From NCBI RefSeq assembly GCF_030053115.1, contig NZ_CP125619.1:4227501-4291500 (forward strand): a stretch of 64,000 nt of DNA. Reading direction: 5' to 3'. This document shows, in pieces, positions 1 to 8,036 of this stretch (within the stretch, counting starts at the first letter, position 1; each line of letters opens with the position of its first letter). The position numbers and the translations under genes are program-made. The DNA is from Pseudomonas svalbardensis (lineage in GTDB: Bacteria; Pseudomonadota; Gammaproteobacteria; Pseudomonadales; Pseudomonadaceae). The notes beneath the pieces were generated by a model that was not told where the DNA came from, searched no databases, and saw only the letters and a program-made list of their open reading frames with translations.

Positions 1-57
1 CGAGCCACCCTCTCGACCCAGAACCTGCGGCCGCTTTGAAAATTCAGACTTCTAAAA

Positions 58-98
58 CAAAAACGGCGCAGCCCTTTTCAGGTGCTGCGCCGTTTTCT
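58..98 (-). terminator. Terminator of the tRNA unit
   Basis: A 13-bp perfect stem (AAAACGGCGCAGC paired with GCTGCGCCGTTTT) with an 11-nt loop lies just downstream of the leftward tRNA-Leu gene. The A/T tails on both sides mean it could stop transcription in either direction. The first 57 bases of the window hold nothing I can identify. Confidence 0.8.
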
Positions 99-120
99 GC
101 TATTAAATAGCTACTTGTAA

Positions 121-206
121 TGGTGCGGACGGAGAGACTCGAACTCTCACACCTTGCGGCGCTGGAACCTAAATCCAGTGTGTCTACCAATTCCACCACA
201 TCCGCA
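121..206 (-). tRNA. tRNA-Leu (anticodon TAG)
   Basis: An 86-nt class II tRNA with an encoded CCA end (TGG at 121-123 on the plus strand). The acceptor stem is TGCGGAT paired with GTCCGCA. The anticodon loop TTTAGGT gives UAG (Leu). The long variable arm and the TTCGAGTC T-loop are present. It is the last gene of a leftward Arg-His-Leu unit. Confidence 0.95.
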
Positions 207-221
207 TCAAGCTTTTAAAGC

Positions 222-252
222 AAAGGCGCCAGACTGTTAATCTGGCGCCTTT
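222..252 (-). terminator. Hairpin between tRNA-His and tRNA-Leu
   Basis: AAAGGCGCCAGA and TCTGGCGCCTTT form a 12-bp perfect stem with a 7-nt loop in the 53-nt spacer between the two tRNA genes. Read leftward it is followed by TTTGCTTT, so it may act as an attenuator or as a processing signal for the precursor. Confidence 0.55.
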
Positions 253-259
253 CTAAATA

Positions 260-336
260 TGGGGTGGACGAAGGGGATCGAACCCTCGACAACGGGAGTC
301 ACAATCCCGTGCTCTACCAACTGAGCTACGCCCACC
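260..336 (-). tRNA. tRNA-His (anticodon GTG)
   Basis: A 77-nt tRNA with encoded CCA. The anticodon loop TTGTGAC gives GUG (His). The extra G at position -1 opposite C73, the identity element of tRNA-His, is present. The acceptor stem is GTGGGCG paired with CGTCCAC. Confidence 0.95.
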
Positions 337-375
337 ATATTGCCATGTTGCGTTACTTGTGCCAAAGCTGCCTAA

Positions 376-452
376 TGGCGCACCCGGCAGGACTCGAACC
401 TGCGACCATCCGCTTAGAAGGCGGATGCTCTATCCAGCTGAGCTACGGGCGC
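376..452 (-). tRNA. tRNA-Arg (anticodon TCT)
   Basis: A 77-nt tRNA with encoded CCA. The acceptor stem is GCGCCCG paired with CGGGTGC. The anticodon loop CTTCTAA gives UCU, which reads AGA/AGG codons. It is the first gene of the leftward tRNA unit. Confidence 0.95.
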
Positions 453-573
453 CTTGTTAATCTGTATTCTTGGACGATTACAAACTAAGTGCTTTCAGTC
501 TCGCCGAATTAAACATCAACTCTGCTCGACCTTCTTAACCAGTGCTAGGCTGTGCCCGACAAGTGCGACGAAT

Positions 574-616
574 GTTATAGGTGACCCTGAAGGTCGTCAA
601 CTCTTTTTTAAAAAAA
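574..616 (-). promoter_or_regulatory. Promoter of the tRNA unit
   Basis: Reading leftward, an A/T-only tract (about 602-618) that looks like an UP element is followed by TTGACG (600-595) and TATAAC (579-574). The spacer is only 15 nt, then a mixed discriminator leads into the precursor. UP element plus near-consensus boxes is the usual architecture of stable-RNA promoters. The short spacer is the weak point. Confidence 0.55.
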
Positions 617-731
617 ATTCATTTAATTAAAGGGGTTAGGGGAATTTGCAGACCAAGCGCCTTTGCCCTCACCTCATGACATGCGAGAATGCGTTCTCTT
701 TTTTTCCCCTCTCGATGGTTAATCACGCGCA

Positions 732-1586
732 ATGACTGCACAACTAATCGACGGCAAATCGATCGCCGCCAGCCTGCGCCAGCAGATCGCCAAACGCGTC
801 AACGAGCGTCGCCAGCAAGGTCTGCGCACGCCCGGTCTCGCGGTGATCCTGGTCGGCAGCGATCCCGCCTCTCAGGTTTATGTCTCGCACAAGCGTAAAG
901 ACTGTGAAGAGGTCGGCTTCATTTCCCAAGCCTACGACCTGCCTTCCGAAACCACTCAAGAAGCGCTGACCGATCTGATCGATCGCCTGAACGACGACCC
1001 GGCGATTGATGGCGTTCTGCTTCAGCTTCCTTTACCTGAACACCTGGACGCCTCCAAATTGCTGGAACGCATTCGTCCAGACAAGGATGTCGACGGTTTC
1101 CACCCTTATAACGTCGGCCGCCTCGCCCAGCGTATTCCGCTGCTGCGTCCGTGCACCCCTAAAGGCATCATGACGTTGCTGGAAAGCACCGGTGTCGATC
1201 TCTACGGGATGGACGCAGTGGTTGTCGGGGCCTCCAACATTGTTGGCCGCCCGATGGCGATGGAATTACTGCTGGCCGGCTGCACCGTGACCGTCACCCA
1301 CCGCTTCACCAAGGATCTGGCAGGCCACGTCGGTCGCGCCGATCTGGTGGTGGTCGCCGCCGGCAAGCCGGGGCTGGTAAAGGGTGAGTGGATCAAGGAA
1401 GGCGCGATCGTGATCGACGTCGGCATCAACCGCCAGGAAGACGGCAAACTGGTCGGTGACGTGATCTACGACACCGCCCTGCCCCGCGCCGGCTGGATCA
1501 CTCCAGTGCCGGGTGGTGTTGGCCCGATGACCCGTGCTTGCCTGCTGGAAAACACGCTGTACGCAGCCGAAACACTGCACAGCTGA
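732..1586 (+). CDS. folD: Bifunctional methylenetetrahydrofolate dehydrogenase/cyclohydrolase
   Basis: Cytosolic FolD interconverts 5,10-methylene-THF, 5,10-methenyl-THF and 10-formyl-THF with NADP, supplying one-carbon units for purines and formyl-Met-tRNA. The 284-residue length is standard for the family. The catalytic Tyr50/Lys54 lie in [11 protein letters not shown]. The substrate loop PCTPKGIM, the dinucleotide-binding [17 protein letters not shown] and the C-terminal [12 protein letters not shown] signature are all present. It follows the divergent tRNA unit and is monocistronic, with its own terminator. Position next to these tRNAs is conserved in Pseudomonas. Confidence 0.97.
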   Translation: MTAQLIDGKSIAASLRQQIAKRVNERRQQGLRTPGLAVILVGSDPASQVYVSHKRKDCEEVGFISQAYDLPSETTQEALTDLIDRLNDDPAIDGVLLQLPLPEHLDASKLLERIRPDKDVDGFHPYNVGRLAQRIPLLRPCTPKGIMTLLESTGVDLYGMDAVVVGASNIVGRPMAMELLLAGCTVTVTHRFTKDLAGHVGRADLVVVAAGKPGLVKGEWIKEGAIVIDVGINRQEDGKLVGDVIYDTALPRAGWITPVPGGVGPMTRACLLENTLYAAETLHS

Positions 1587-1612
1587 TTCCACCGGTTACG
1601 CCAAACACACAA

Positions 1613-1638
1613 ATAACCCCGCCGCTGGTGGGGTTTCT
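1613..1638 (+). terminator. folD terminator
   Basis: AACCCC and GGGGTT arms (1615-1636) with a GC-rich loop, followed by TCTTGTTTTC, 27 nt after the folD stop codon. Confidence 0.65.
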
Positions 1639-1790
1639 TGTTTTCAGCCATGGAACAAGTAATACCCCTGGAGGACTGCCAGACAGGGCAACGGCGAAAA
1701 CCTTAAGTCGTCCTAGACTGATTATCGAAACACCCCATAAACCGTAGACGCGAATCGGGAAGTACGCGCGACGCTGAAAAGGCATCATTT

Positions 1791-2591
1791 ATGAACCCCC
1801 CCGGCCTGACTCAACATCGCTTTTTCGTTTTCACTGGAAAACTCGCTGGTCTGATTTACAGCCTCTTCTGTTACCTGTGTTTTCTGCTCACCGCGCTTTA
1901 CCTGACGGGTTTTCTCTCAGGCATCGGAGTGCCCAAAGACATTAACTCCGGCTCCAGCCTCGACTGGCCCGTGGCTGCCCTCGTCGACACCCTGCTGATT
2001 ACGCTGTTTGCCGTACAGCACAGCGGCATGGCGCGAAAACGCTTCAAGCGCTGGTGGACCCGGTTCGTCCCACCCCCCATCGAGCGCGCGACCTACGTAT
2101 TGTCGACGTGCCTGCCGCTGGCGCTACTGTTCTGGCTATGGCAACCCATGGAAACGTCCATCTGGCGCGTAACGTCTGTATGGGGCCACGGATTAATCAT
2201 GGCTTTATTCTGGCTGGGCCTGGGCCTGGTCGTGCTCGCGACGTTCCTGATCAGCCATTTCGAACTGTTCGGCATAAAGCAGGCACTCAACGCCTTTTAC
2301 CCCGCCAGACCCGAGAACCCCGCCTTTAAAACCCCTTTACTCTACAAGCTGGTTCGCCACCCGATGTACTTGGGGTTTGTGATGGTGTTCTGGGCGACAC
2401 CCGACATGACAGCCGGACATCTACTGTTTGCGCTGTTCAACACTCTCTACATCCTGATTGGGGTGCATTTTGAAGAGAAAGATCTGGTGGATCTGTTTGG
2501 GGAACAATACCGACGCTATCAGCAAAACGTCGCAATGCTGGTGCCTCTGACCAAACGCAAACCCGACCCACGGCGCAACGATCAAAAGTAA
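1791..2591 (+). CDS. mddA: Membrane methyltransferase, MddA-like (methanethiol S-methyltransferase)
   Basis: A 266-residue integral membrane protein with about five hydrophobic segments. It belongs to the isoprenylcysteine-methyltransferase-like/NnrU fold. The C-terminal SAM-binding signature is visible as LVRHPMYLGF followed by HFEEKDLVDLFG. The N-terminal half carries FAVQHSGMARKRFKRWWTR and a conserved ERATYVL. This combination matches the Pseudomonas MddA group, which converts methanethiol and SAM to dimethyl sulfide. The assignment of substrate is by family resemblance; a generic membrane methyltransferase is the alternative. It stands alone between folD and pbpG. Confidence 0.7.
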   Translation: MNPPGLTQHRFFVFTGKLAGLIYSLFCYLCFLLTALYLTGFLSGIGVPKDINSGSSLDWPVAALVDTLLITLFAVQHSGMARKRFKRWWTRFVPPPIERATYVLSTCLPLALLFWLWQPMETSIWRVTSVWGHGLIMALFWLGLGLVVLATFLISHFELFGIKQALNAFYPARPENPAFKTPLLYKLVRHPMYLGFVMVFWATPDMTAGHLLFALFNTLYILIGVHFEEKDLVDLFGEQYRRYQQNVAMLVPLTKRKPDPRRNDQK

Positions 2592-2648
2592 GTCAATCCT
2601 GCGCCTGCTCACCAAGGGCAGGCATCTAAAACATTAAATTTTTTTTCA

Positions 2649-2654
2649 TATAAT
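2649..2654 (+). promoter_or_regulatory. Candidate -10 box upstream of pbpG
   Basis: A perfect TATAAT sits 115 nt upstream of the pbpG start codon, behind a T-rich stretch. No good -35 hexamer is visible at the right distance, so this is tentative. Confidence 0.35.
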
Positions 2655-2768
2655 GCTCTCGCCATACGGGCGCCTAGCGCTTTCGTGGCTCATACTTCTA
2701 AAATGCGTCGGTTTTAAAGAAACAACCCGTTACAGAACGGCTTATCCACACCTAACGAGTCTGCCAGC

Positions 2769-3707
2769 GTGAAAATCCGTCTTTCCATCCTGAGCCTATT
2801 TTTTGCATTTACAGGGACGTTCATCACGCCAATGGCCAACGCCGCCGAAACGATCTCGGCGCCCCGCGACACCTCACAACTCAAGATCGCGTCCGGCAGC
2901 GCATTGCTGCTGGATATGCAGACCAACAAAGTCATCTATGCCAGCAACCCTGACGTGGTAATGCCGATCGCTTCCGTCAGCAAACTGATGGCTGGCCTGA
3001 TCGTCGTCGAAGCCAATCAGAACATGGACGAATACCTTTCCATCAACATCAGTGACACGCCGGAAATGAAAGGCGTGTTTTCCCGAGTCAAACTCAAAAG
3101 CGAATTGCCGCGCCGGGAAATGCTGCTGATTGCCCTGATGTCCTCGGAAAACCGGGCTGCCGCGAGCCTTGCCCATCACTACCGTGGCGGCTATGTCGCG
3201 TTCATTGCAGCGATGAATGCCAAAGCCAAGGCACTGGGCATGACCAGCACCCACTTCGTCGAGCCGACCGGTCTCTCCCCTCGCAACGTGTCCACCGCCC
3301 GCGACCTGAGCAAACTGTTGATCGCCGCGCACAAGTATCCACTTTTGACTGAGCTGAGCACGACCAAGGAAAAAACCGTCTCGTTCCGCAAACCCAACTA
3401 CAGCCTGGGTTTCCGTAATACCGACCATCTGGTCAGAAAGCCGAACTGGGACATCAAACTGACGAAAACCGGATTCACCAATGAGGCCGGTCACTGCCTG
3501 GTGCTGGTCACCAGCATGGGTAATCGCCAGGTTGCGCTGGTGATTCTTGATGCTTTCGGCAAGTACACGCACTTTGCCGATGCCAGTCGCATTCGCAGCT
3601 GGGTGGAAACCGGCAAGGGCACGAACGTGCCATCTGTAGCCTTGCAGTACAAATCCGACAAGAACCTCAAGCATCGTCAGAGCGGCGTGGTTGAAGCGTC
3701 GAAATAA
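2769..3707 (+). CDS. pbpG: D-alanyl-D-alanine endopeptidase (PBP7-type)
   Basis: A periplasmic low-molecular-weight penicillin-binding protein that cleaves D-Ala-meso-DAP cross-links in peptidoglycan. It has 312 residues with an N-terminal signal peptide cut near ANAAE (residues 23-27). The three active-site motifs are complete: SVSK (Ser69-Lys72), SEN (126-128) and KTG (233-235). The start is GTG. Its terminator, a perfect GCCCCGA stem about 20 nt after the stop, has been split by the IS4-family element downstream. Confidence 0.95.
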   Translation: MKIRLSILSLFFAFTGTFITPMANAAETISAPRDTSQLKIASGSALLLDMQTNKVIYASNPDVVMPIASVSKLMAGLIVVEANQNMDEYLSINISDTPEMKGVFSRVKLKSELPRREMLLIALMSSENRAAASLAHHYRGGYVAFIAAMNAKAKALGMTSTHFVEPTGLSPRNVSTARDLSKLLIAAHKYPLLTELSTTKEKTVSFRKPNYSLGFRNTDHLVRKPNWDIKLTKTGFTNEAGHCLVLVTSMGNRQVALVILDAFGKYTHFADASRIRSWVETGKGTNVPSVALQYKSDKNLKHRQSGVVEASK

Positions 3708-3732
3708 GTAAATGACAGGTAAAGGAAAGCCC

Positions 3733-3744
3733 CGACTATTCGGG
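3733..3744. repeat. Left copy of the 12-bp target duplication
   Basis: CGACTATTCGGG directly abuts the left inverted repeat of the IS element and is repeated at 5173-5184 on the other side. It is the 3' part of the original pbpG terminator hairpin. This copy keeps a 5-bp stem (CCCGA/TCGGG) but has lost the T-tract. Confidence 0.97.
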
Positions 3745-3753
3745 CAATGCTGT

Positions 3754-5091
3754 TCACTTAAGCGGAGCAGCCTTGCGGTTAACCGGATACCGGGTTTTTG
3801 ACATCTTCACCGCCCTAGGCCTCGCAGGCCTGGGGCGTTTTGCTATGAAGAGCACACCAATGCTGCCGCGAAGCTCGTCCAGGCGTCTTGGCGTGTGTGA
3901 GGGCGAGACCGCTCCGGCCATGACCACCAGATGGCTGGCGATGTGCTGACAGGCAAACTTGAAACTCACCTCGCTGGGAGCCCGCTTATGAGCTACAGCC
4001 GCCTGACTGGCTTCTCGACGCACTACGTTATAAGCCAGTAACAGCCCCCATAATTCTTGATACACCAGGTCTACAGTCTTGCTGCGAAGGGTCAAGGCAT
4101 TGTCTTGCATTGAGCTTTTGATATCCCTGAAACCCAGTTCGATTTCCCATCGCTCGTGATAAAGGGTGGCGACCTGCTCAGCGCTAAAGTGCGAGGCTGG
4201 CAGGGAGGTGAAGACGGTTTTTTCTTTCCCGGCGACCTCGTAGGTGACCGCCCGTACTTGCCAGTACTCAGGCAACAGTGGGTTCTTTTTACGCGCTTGC
4301 TGCGAGACCTTCATCTGGACTAGGTAATCACCATCGCCGTAGTGTTCAATTTCCGTGCGAACAGTACCCTTACGCTCCGGGATCATCCAATGCCGGTTTT
4401 TTTCAGTACTTTGGATACTCAACAATAGGTCCGCACTGAAAAACCCTTTGTCCAGCAGGGTCACTGAGTGGTTGGGTATGCTCTCGATGAAGTCCTTGGC
4501 CAGCGGGATCTCCCCTTTGCGGTAAGGGCTGATGGCCGCGTTGGCGATGATATGAGAACGGGCGTTCATCAACGCAACAAGGCGCAGCACCGGATAAGGG
4601 GTTTGACGATCGGAGGAGGTATTGCCGGAGCCAAAATGGTCCCGCAATGACGACGTTTCCGGGGTTCGAAACAAGGCACCGTCGACGGCAAAGACTTGAA
4701 GACCGTGCCAGTCATCTTGCGGGTAGCGCTCGTATCCCCAGACATTGGCGCACTGTTGAAATAACCAAGCGACAGGCTGATTCCCCAGACGCTGGCGCGC
4801 CTGCGACAACCCGCTTTTGGCTAACAGCACCTCATTAGCAAGACCGTCGGCACAAATATTCAGTCGGCGAGCGACCTCGACTATTGGCTCACCTCTGAAA
4901 AGTGCCATCCCGACTACCAGCCAAAGGACTATGTCCGAAGGCAAGCGCCGACGTCGGATCGTGGCTTTATCCGCCAGAGCGGCCGCTGCGGTGATCCAAT
5001 CATGAGGAATATGATCGGTGAACACCTCAAGGCGAGAGAGCGGTTGCTTAGCAAAATCCAAAACCGCGCTTAAATCCTGAGCAACAGACAT
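3754..5091 (-). CDS. IS4-family transposase
   Basis: A 445-residue DDE transposase. The first 110 residues match the IS4 N-terminal domain (HIPHDWI, LPSDIVLWLVVGMALF). The catalytic triad appears as Asp137 (FAVDGA), Asp214 (LLDKGFF) and Glu318. The IS4 signature Y-(2)-R-(3)-E-(6)-K is complete at Tyr311, Arg314, Glu318 and Lys325. There is no frameshift or stop, so the enzyme should be active. An AAGGA ribosome-binding site lies 13 nt upstream, inside a hairpin. Confidence 0.96.
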   Translation of the reverse strand: MSVAQDLSAVLDFAKQPLSRLEVFTDHIPHDWITAAAALADKATIRRRRLPSDIVLWLVVGMALFRGEPIVEVARRLNICADGLANEVLLAKSGLSQARQRLGNQPVAWLFQQCANVWGYERYPQDDWHGLQVFAVDGALFRTPETSSLRDHFGSGNTSSDRQTPYPVLRLVALMNARSHIIANAAISPYRKGEIPLAKDFIESIPNHSVTLLDKGFFSADLLLSIQSTEKNRHWMIPERKGTVRTEIEHYGDGDYLVQMKVSQQARKKNPLLPEYWQVRAVTYEVAGKEKTVFTSLPASHFSAEQVATLYHERWEIELGFRDIKSSMQDNALTLRSKTVDLVYQELWGLLLAYNVVRREASQAAVAHKRAPSEVSFKFACQHIASHLVVMAGAVSPSHTPRRLDELRGSIGVLFIAKRPRPARPRAVKMSKTRYPVNRKAAPLK

Positions 5092-5126
5092 AAAAAATCC
5101 GGAATCCTTATCAGATTCCGGATTTT
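5092..5126 (-). terminator. Insulating hairpin at the transposase start
   Basis: A 13-bp perfect stem (AAAATCCGGAATC at 5094-5106, complement at 5114-5126) with a 7-nt loop. Read leftward, its T-tract runs straight into the transposase ATG at 5091. The AAGGA ribosome-binding site lies partly in the loop and partly in the stem. Transcripts entering from outside should therefore terminate or be poorly translated, as known for IS10 and IS50. Confidence 0.7.
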
Positions 5127-5172
5127 CCGGCTGCCTGAGGATTAGTCAACAATCCTTAAGTGAACAGCATTG

Positions 5173-5192
5173 CGACTATTCGGGGCTTTTTT
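5173..5192 (+). repeat. Right target-duplication copy with the orphaned terminator T-tract
   Basis: CGACTATTCGGG (5173-5184) is the second copy of the target duplication. It is followed by GCTTTTTTT, the 3' end of the original pbpG terminator. Removing the element and one copy restores GCCCCGACTATTCGGGGC plus the T-run. Confidence 0.95.
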
Positions 5193-5202
5193 TCGTCCAG
5201 CG

Positions 5203-5418
5203 TTAATCATTGGGCAACGGCATCTGGTCGTCATTTGGAATGCCGTCCCCGGCACTCGGATCTCTCGTGCCGTGAGGATGTTCCGTTGGCACTACCATCG
5301 GACGCGCCAAGGGATCCCTTAACGGATCGTTCGGATCCATCACGGGGTCGATGTCTTTTTCGGGGGTAGTTGGAACGCTGTCCGGACGTTTGTCGTTGAA
5401 ACTCGAATCGGTAGACAT
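5203..5418 (-). CDS. Small Asp/Pro-rich protein
   Basis: A 71-residue hydrophilic, probably disordered protein rich in Asp and Pro, with a repeated DP pattern (DPVMDPNDPLRDPL). I recognise no domain. The ATG at 5418 is chosen because GAGG lies 5 nt upstream. It follows a related 68-residue gene (5436-5642), probably in one transcript. Its leader (TGAGGTGCGT before ATG) is almost identical to that of the similar gene at 24303-24533, which supports both being real genes of one family. Confidence 0.6.
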   Translation of the reverse strand: MSTDSSFNDKRPDSVPTTPEKDIDPVMDPNDPLRDPLARPMVVPTEHPHGTRDPSAGDGIPNDDQMPLPND

Positions 5419-5435
5419 ACGCACCTCACTCAGGC

Positions 5436-5642
5436 TCAGGGTTTTAGATCGGCGAGTGGATCGTAAGGCTTCGCGGGAGCCTTGGAATTGTCGCCCGGCT
5501 TCACATCCCTGGGCGCCTTGGCAGGTCCGATGGGGTCGACCTGAGGATCGGCGAGGTCCGGCGAATCGGGATCGAAGCCCAACTCATCACCCGAAGAATG
5601 CTCAGACGAGTGCGGGCCGACGGGGGTAGTGGAATGTGCCAT
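5436..5642 (-). CDS. Small Asp/Pro-rich protein
   Basis: A 68-residue acidic, low-complexity protein (PDSPDLADPQVDPIG) with no recognisable domain and no membrane segment. A strong AGGAGG lies 6 nt before the ATG at 5642. It lies 17 nt upstream of the similar gene at 5203-5418 and probably shares its transcript. Function unknown. Confidence 0.6.
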   Translation of the reverse strand: MAHSTTPVGPHSSEHSSGDELGFDPDSPDLADPQVDPIGPAKAPRDVKPGDNSKAPAKPYDPLADLKP

Positions 5643-5736
5643 GGGCACCTCCTTTGAGTCTGGCCCGGAGAAATCCAGGCCCTACTTCGTTAGAGGTCGA
5701 CAAAGTGCAGGGGTGCCCGACAGATGACGAACGGAC

Positions 5737-6411
5737 TTATTGCGCGCTCAGCGCTTTCTTCGCCCTGGCTGCCGCTTGCTCCTGACCTGCCTGGGCAAGA
5801 TCGCTCGCAGCCTTGAGCCATCGCTGTTGATCGACATTGGCCGGCAGCTGATTCGGCTTCTGAATCAGCACGGCCCAGCCACCGGCATCCTTGAGCGCCG
5901 ATTCAAACGAACCGAAGCCCATCAACTCTCGACGATTCATGCCCGAGCGCAGCAGCACTGTCTGCTTCTGACGATTGTACCCGGCAAGAATGGCGTAACG
6001 CGGTTCAGCCCAGAACGCCGAGCCTTCCGTGAAACGCACCATTACCGGGTAACCGGCCGCCACCTGGATCAACAGTGCAGGCAGATTGCTGTCGAGGGGA
6101 TAGACGACCATGCCGTACTCGCGAGCGAGGTTCTGCATGTTCTGTTGCAACTGGGCTTCGGCACCCGGCAAATGCAACGGTTTTTCGAGCAAACCTGGCG
6201 TAATCACAATGCCTTGCTGGGACAACATGCTGGCCAGCACTTGCGGCCCACTCTGATTCGCTACGCCACGGTAGAACGTGCCACTGAGCTCGACTCGCTC
6301 CGGCAGGCGCTTGATTTCAGGTGCCACACTCCCCGCGCAGCCAGCCAGACCTGCTACGCAGCCAACGACCAGCACTAACGATCGAATTCGAGAAAATACC
6401 CGCACCATCAT
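5737..6411 (-). CDS. Lipoprotein with a degenerate C39-like peptidase fold
   Basis: A lipoprotein of about 224 residues, with lipobox LAGC near residue 25. The body resembles Pseudomonas C39-like lipoproteins: the segment FYRGVANQSGPQVLASML lines up with the usual Q-C-G-P-A-L-A motif, and PRYAILAGYN with the usual H-Y-A-V-V-G-Y. The catalytic Cys has become Ser and the His has become Arg, so peptidase activity is unlikely. A Lys/Ala-rich helix ends the protein. Starts at 6414 (GTG), 6411 or 6408 are all possible; 6411 best fits the AGAGAG site. Confidence 0.7.
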   Translation of the reverse strand: MMVRVFSRIRSLVLVVGCVAGLAGCAGSVAPEIKRLPERVELSGTFYRGVANQSGPQVLASMLSQQGIVITPGLLEKPLHLPGAEAQLQQNMQNLAREYGMVVYPLDSNLPALLIQVAAGYPVMVRFTEGSAFWAEPRYAILAGYNRQKQTVLLRSGMNRRELMGFGSFESALKDAGGWAVLIQKPNQLPANVDQQRWLKAASDLAQAGQEQAAARAKKALSAQ

Positions 6412-6633
6412 CACTCTCTTGATTTAGACGCCAGGCATTCGCGCTCCCGGCTTGGCCGTCGATCATAGGACGCCGCGCGGCAGCGGTATAGCCTTAACCG
6501 GCAGATGATGGCATTCGATAGAGCGAACTGATTGGTCACAGCCGACCTTTGGTCAATAGCCTGAAACACAGCAGCGACTAGACTGTCATGTGCAAAGAGT
6601 GTGTGCCCGCAGCAGGGCGAAGAGGAGGCACTG

Positions 6634-6804
6634 ATGAGCCTGACAATGACCATTGTGATGTTGATTTCTGGCTGGCTGGCCGTTGCCGCCGCCATGTTAT
6701 GGGGGGTCCTGCGCATTACCCGTCGGCACCATCACCACCCTGCTCAATCGGCGCCGGTGGTGAAAACGGATGAAACCACTGCACACCACGCCAGCGCGCA
6801 CTGA
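6634..6804 (+). CDS. Small membrane protein with a His cluster
   Basis: A 56-residue protein with one N-terminal transmembrane segment (about residues 3-24) followed by RITRRHHHHP and a polar tail. GAGGAGG lies 5 nt before the ATG. A strong bidirectional terminator follows. Function unknown. The His cluster next to the membrane could bind metal, but nothing else in the sequence supports that. Confidence 0.55.
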   Translation: MSLTMTIVMLISGWLAVAAAMLWGVLRITRRHHHHPAQSAPVVKTDETTAHHASAH

Positions 6805-6823
6805 CTGGCACTTTTTTTAACAG

Positions 6824-6870
6824 CAAAAAAACGGCCGCCTGCCCTCTTTCGAGCGCAGGCGGCCGTTTCG
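6824..6870. terminator. Bidirectional terminator
   Basis: A 14-bp stem (AAACGGCCGCCTGC, complement at 6855-6868) between the rightward small membrane gene and the leftward TerC-family gene. A and T runs flank both arms, so it can serve both genes. Confidence 0.85.
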
Positions 6871-6881
6871 TTTATCGCCCG

Positions 6882-7631
6882 TTAAGCTTCAGTAGCTACA
6901 CGCTTTTGCTTTGACCGCCGCGACATCATGTTCAAACCCTCGATCGTCGCCGAGAACGCCATGGCCGCGTAGACGTAGCCTTTCGGTACATGGGCGCCGA
7001 AACCTTCGGCGATCAGCGTCATGCCGATCATGATCAGGAAGCCCAGCGCCAACATCACCACCGTTGGGTTGTCGTTGATGAACTTGGCCAGAGGATCAGC
7101 CGCCAGCAACATCACCAGTACCGACACCACCACCGCGATGATCATGATCGGCAAATGCTCGGTCATGCCGACAGCGGTAATGATGCTGTCGATGGAGAAC
7201 ACCATGTCCAGCAGCAGGATCTGACCGATAGCGGCAGCGAAGCCCAGGGTCACGGCCGAAGTAGCCGACTTCGGATCATCCGGTGCCGGGTCCATGCTGT
7301 GATGGATCTCGGTGGTCGCCTTCCACAACAGGAACAAGCCACCGGCGATCAGGATCATGTCTTTCCAGGAGAACGCATGGCCGAGAATGTCGATCACAGG
7401 CTCAGTCAACTGGACGATGAACGCGATGGTACTCAAGAGCGCCAGTCGCAGGATCAGCGCCATGCCGATACCGATGCGCCGCGCCTTCTGCCGGTGCTGC
7501 TCGGGCAGTTTATTGGTCAGGATCGAAATGAAGATCAGGTTATCGATGCCGAGCACGATTTCCATAACGATCAACGTAGCCAGGGCGACCCAGGCGGTGG
7601 GGCTTGAAGCAAGTTCTAAAAGGTATTCCAT
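6882..7631 (-). CDS. TerC-family integral membrane protein
   Basis: A 249-residue protein with about seven transmembrane helices. The two acidic signature motifs of the TerC/Alx group are present in helices 1 and 5: [11 protein letters not shown] and [10 protein letters not shown]. Family members export or balance divalent metals, notably manganese, or support tellurite resistance; here the substrate is unknown. No riboswitch-like leader fits in the 28-nt gap upstream. A lipoprotein gene precedes it on the same strand and may share its transcript. Confidence 0.85.
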   Translation of the reverse strand: MEYLLELASSPTAWVALATLIVMEIVLGIDNLIFISILTNKLPEQHRQKARRIGIGMALILRLALLSTIAFIVQLTEPVIDILGHAFSWKDMILIAGGLFLLWKATTEIHHSMDPAPDDPKSATSAVTLGFAAAIGQILLLDMVFSIDSIITAVGMTEHLPIMIIAVVVSVLVMLLAADPLAKFINDNPTVVMLALGFLIMIGMTLIAEGFGAHVPKGYVYAAMAFSATIEGLNMMSRRSKQKRVATEA

Positions 7632-7659
7632 GGGTCAGTCCAGACTCTTTTAAGACGGT

Positions 7660-7902
7660 TTAGATTTCCTGGGACGAAGATTCGGTTTTGTCCGTTTCTT
7701 TGGCCGGTTGTTCTTTCTTGCTGATCAGCCCGCCAGTGGCGTCACTGATTGCCTGCTCTGCGGCTTTATGGGTGTCGTCGATCGCTTGTTTGGCGGTTTC
7801 GGCAGCCTTGCCCATCAGTTGCTGAGCGCTTTTTTCGGCCTGGTCACAACCGGCCAATACCAGTAAAGACGTGATCAACAGTGCCGTGGTTTTAAGCTTC
7901 AT
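7660..7902 (-). CDS. Small lipoprotein
   Basis: An 80-residue protein with a lipoprotein signal peptide (LVLAGC, Cys19). The mature part is an Ala-rich amphipathic helix (residues about 20-60) with a Lys/Glu-rich tail. The ATG at 7902 is chosen because GAGGAA lies 7 nt upstream. It resembles other small helical lipoproteins of pseudomonads in composition only. It probably lies in one transcript with the TerC-family gene. Function unknown. Confidence 0.7.
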   Translation of the reverse strand: MKLKTTALLITSLLVLAGCDQAEKSAQQLMGKAAETAKQAIDDTHKAAEQAISDATGGLISKKEQPAKETDKTESSSQEI

Positions 7903-8036
7903 GATGCTTTCCTCGATAGAACAGACAGGGCGAAAAGGCCACCCGTCGATAGCGGGGCATTCTAAGGAGGCAAACACTTCAGGAAAATTCGTATTTTTAG
8001 CGGTTATACTTCGGTTTTTACGAACTGTAGATCGAC

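Larger units (their letters stand above)
3745..5172 (-). mobile_element. IS4-family insertion sequence, 1428 bp, complete
   Basis: The element is bounded by 18-bp perfect inverted repeats (CAATGCTGTTCACTTAAG at 3745-3762 and its complement at 5155-5172) and flanked by a 12-bp direct repeat, CGACTATTCGGG. It carries one transposase gene reading leftward, whose stop codon lies inside the left terminal repeat. The intact ends, intact gene and perfect duplication point to a recent insertion. I cannot assign an ISfinder name from sequence alone. Confidence 0.96.

Noticed and set aside
7632..7659. Manganese (yybP-ykoY) riboswitch before the TerC-family gene
   Set aside because: The 28-nt gap is too short and none of the conserved riboswitch elements are present.
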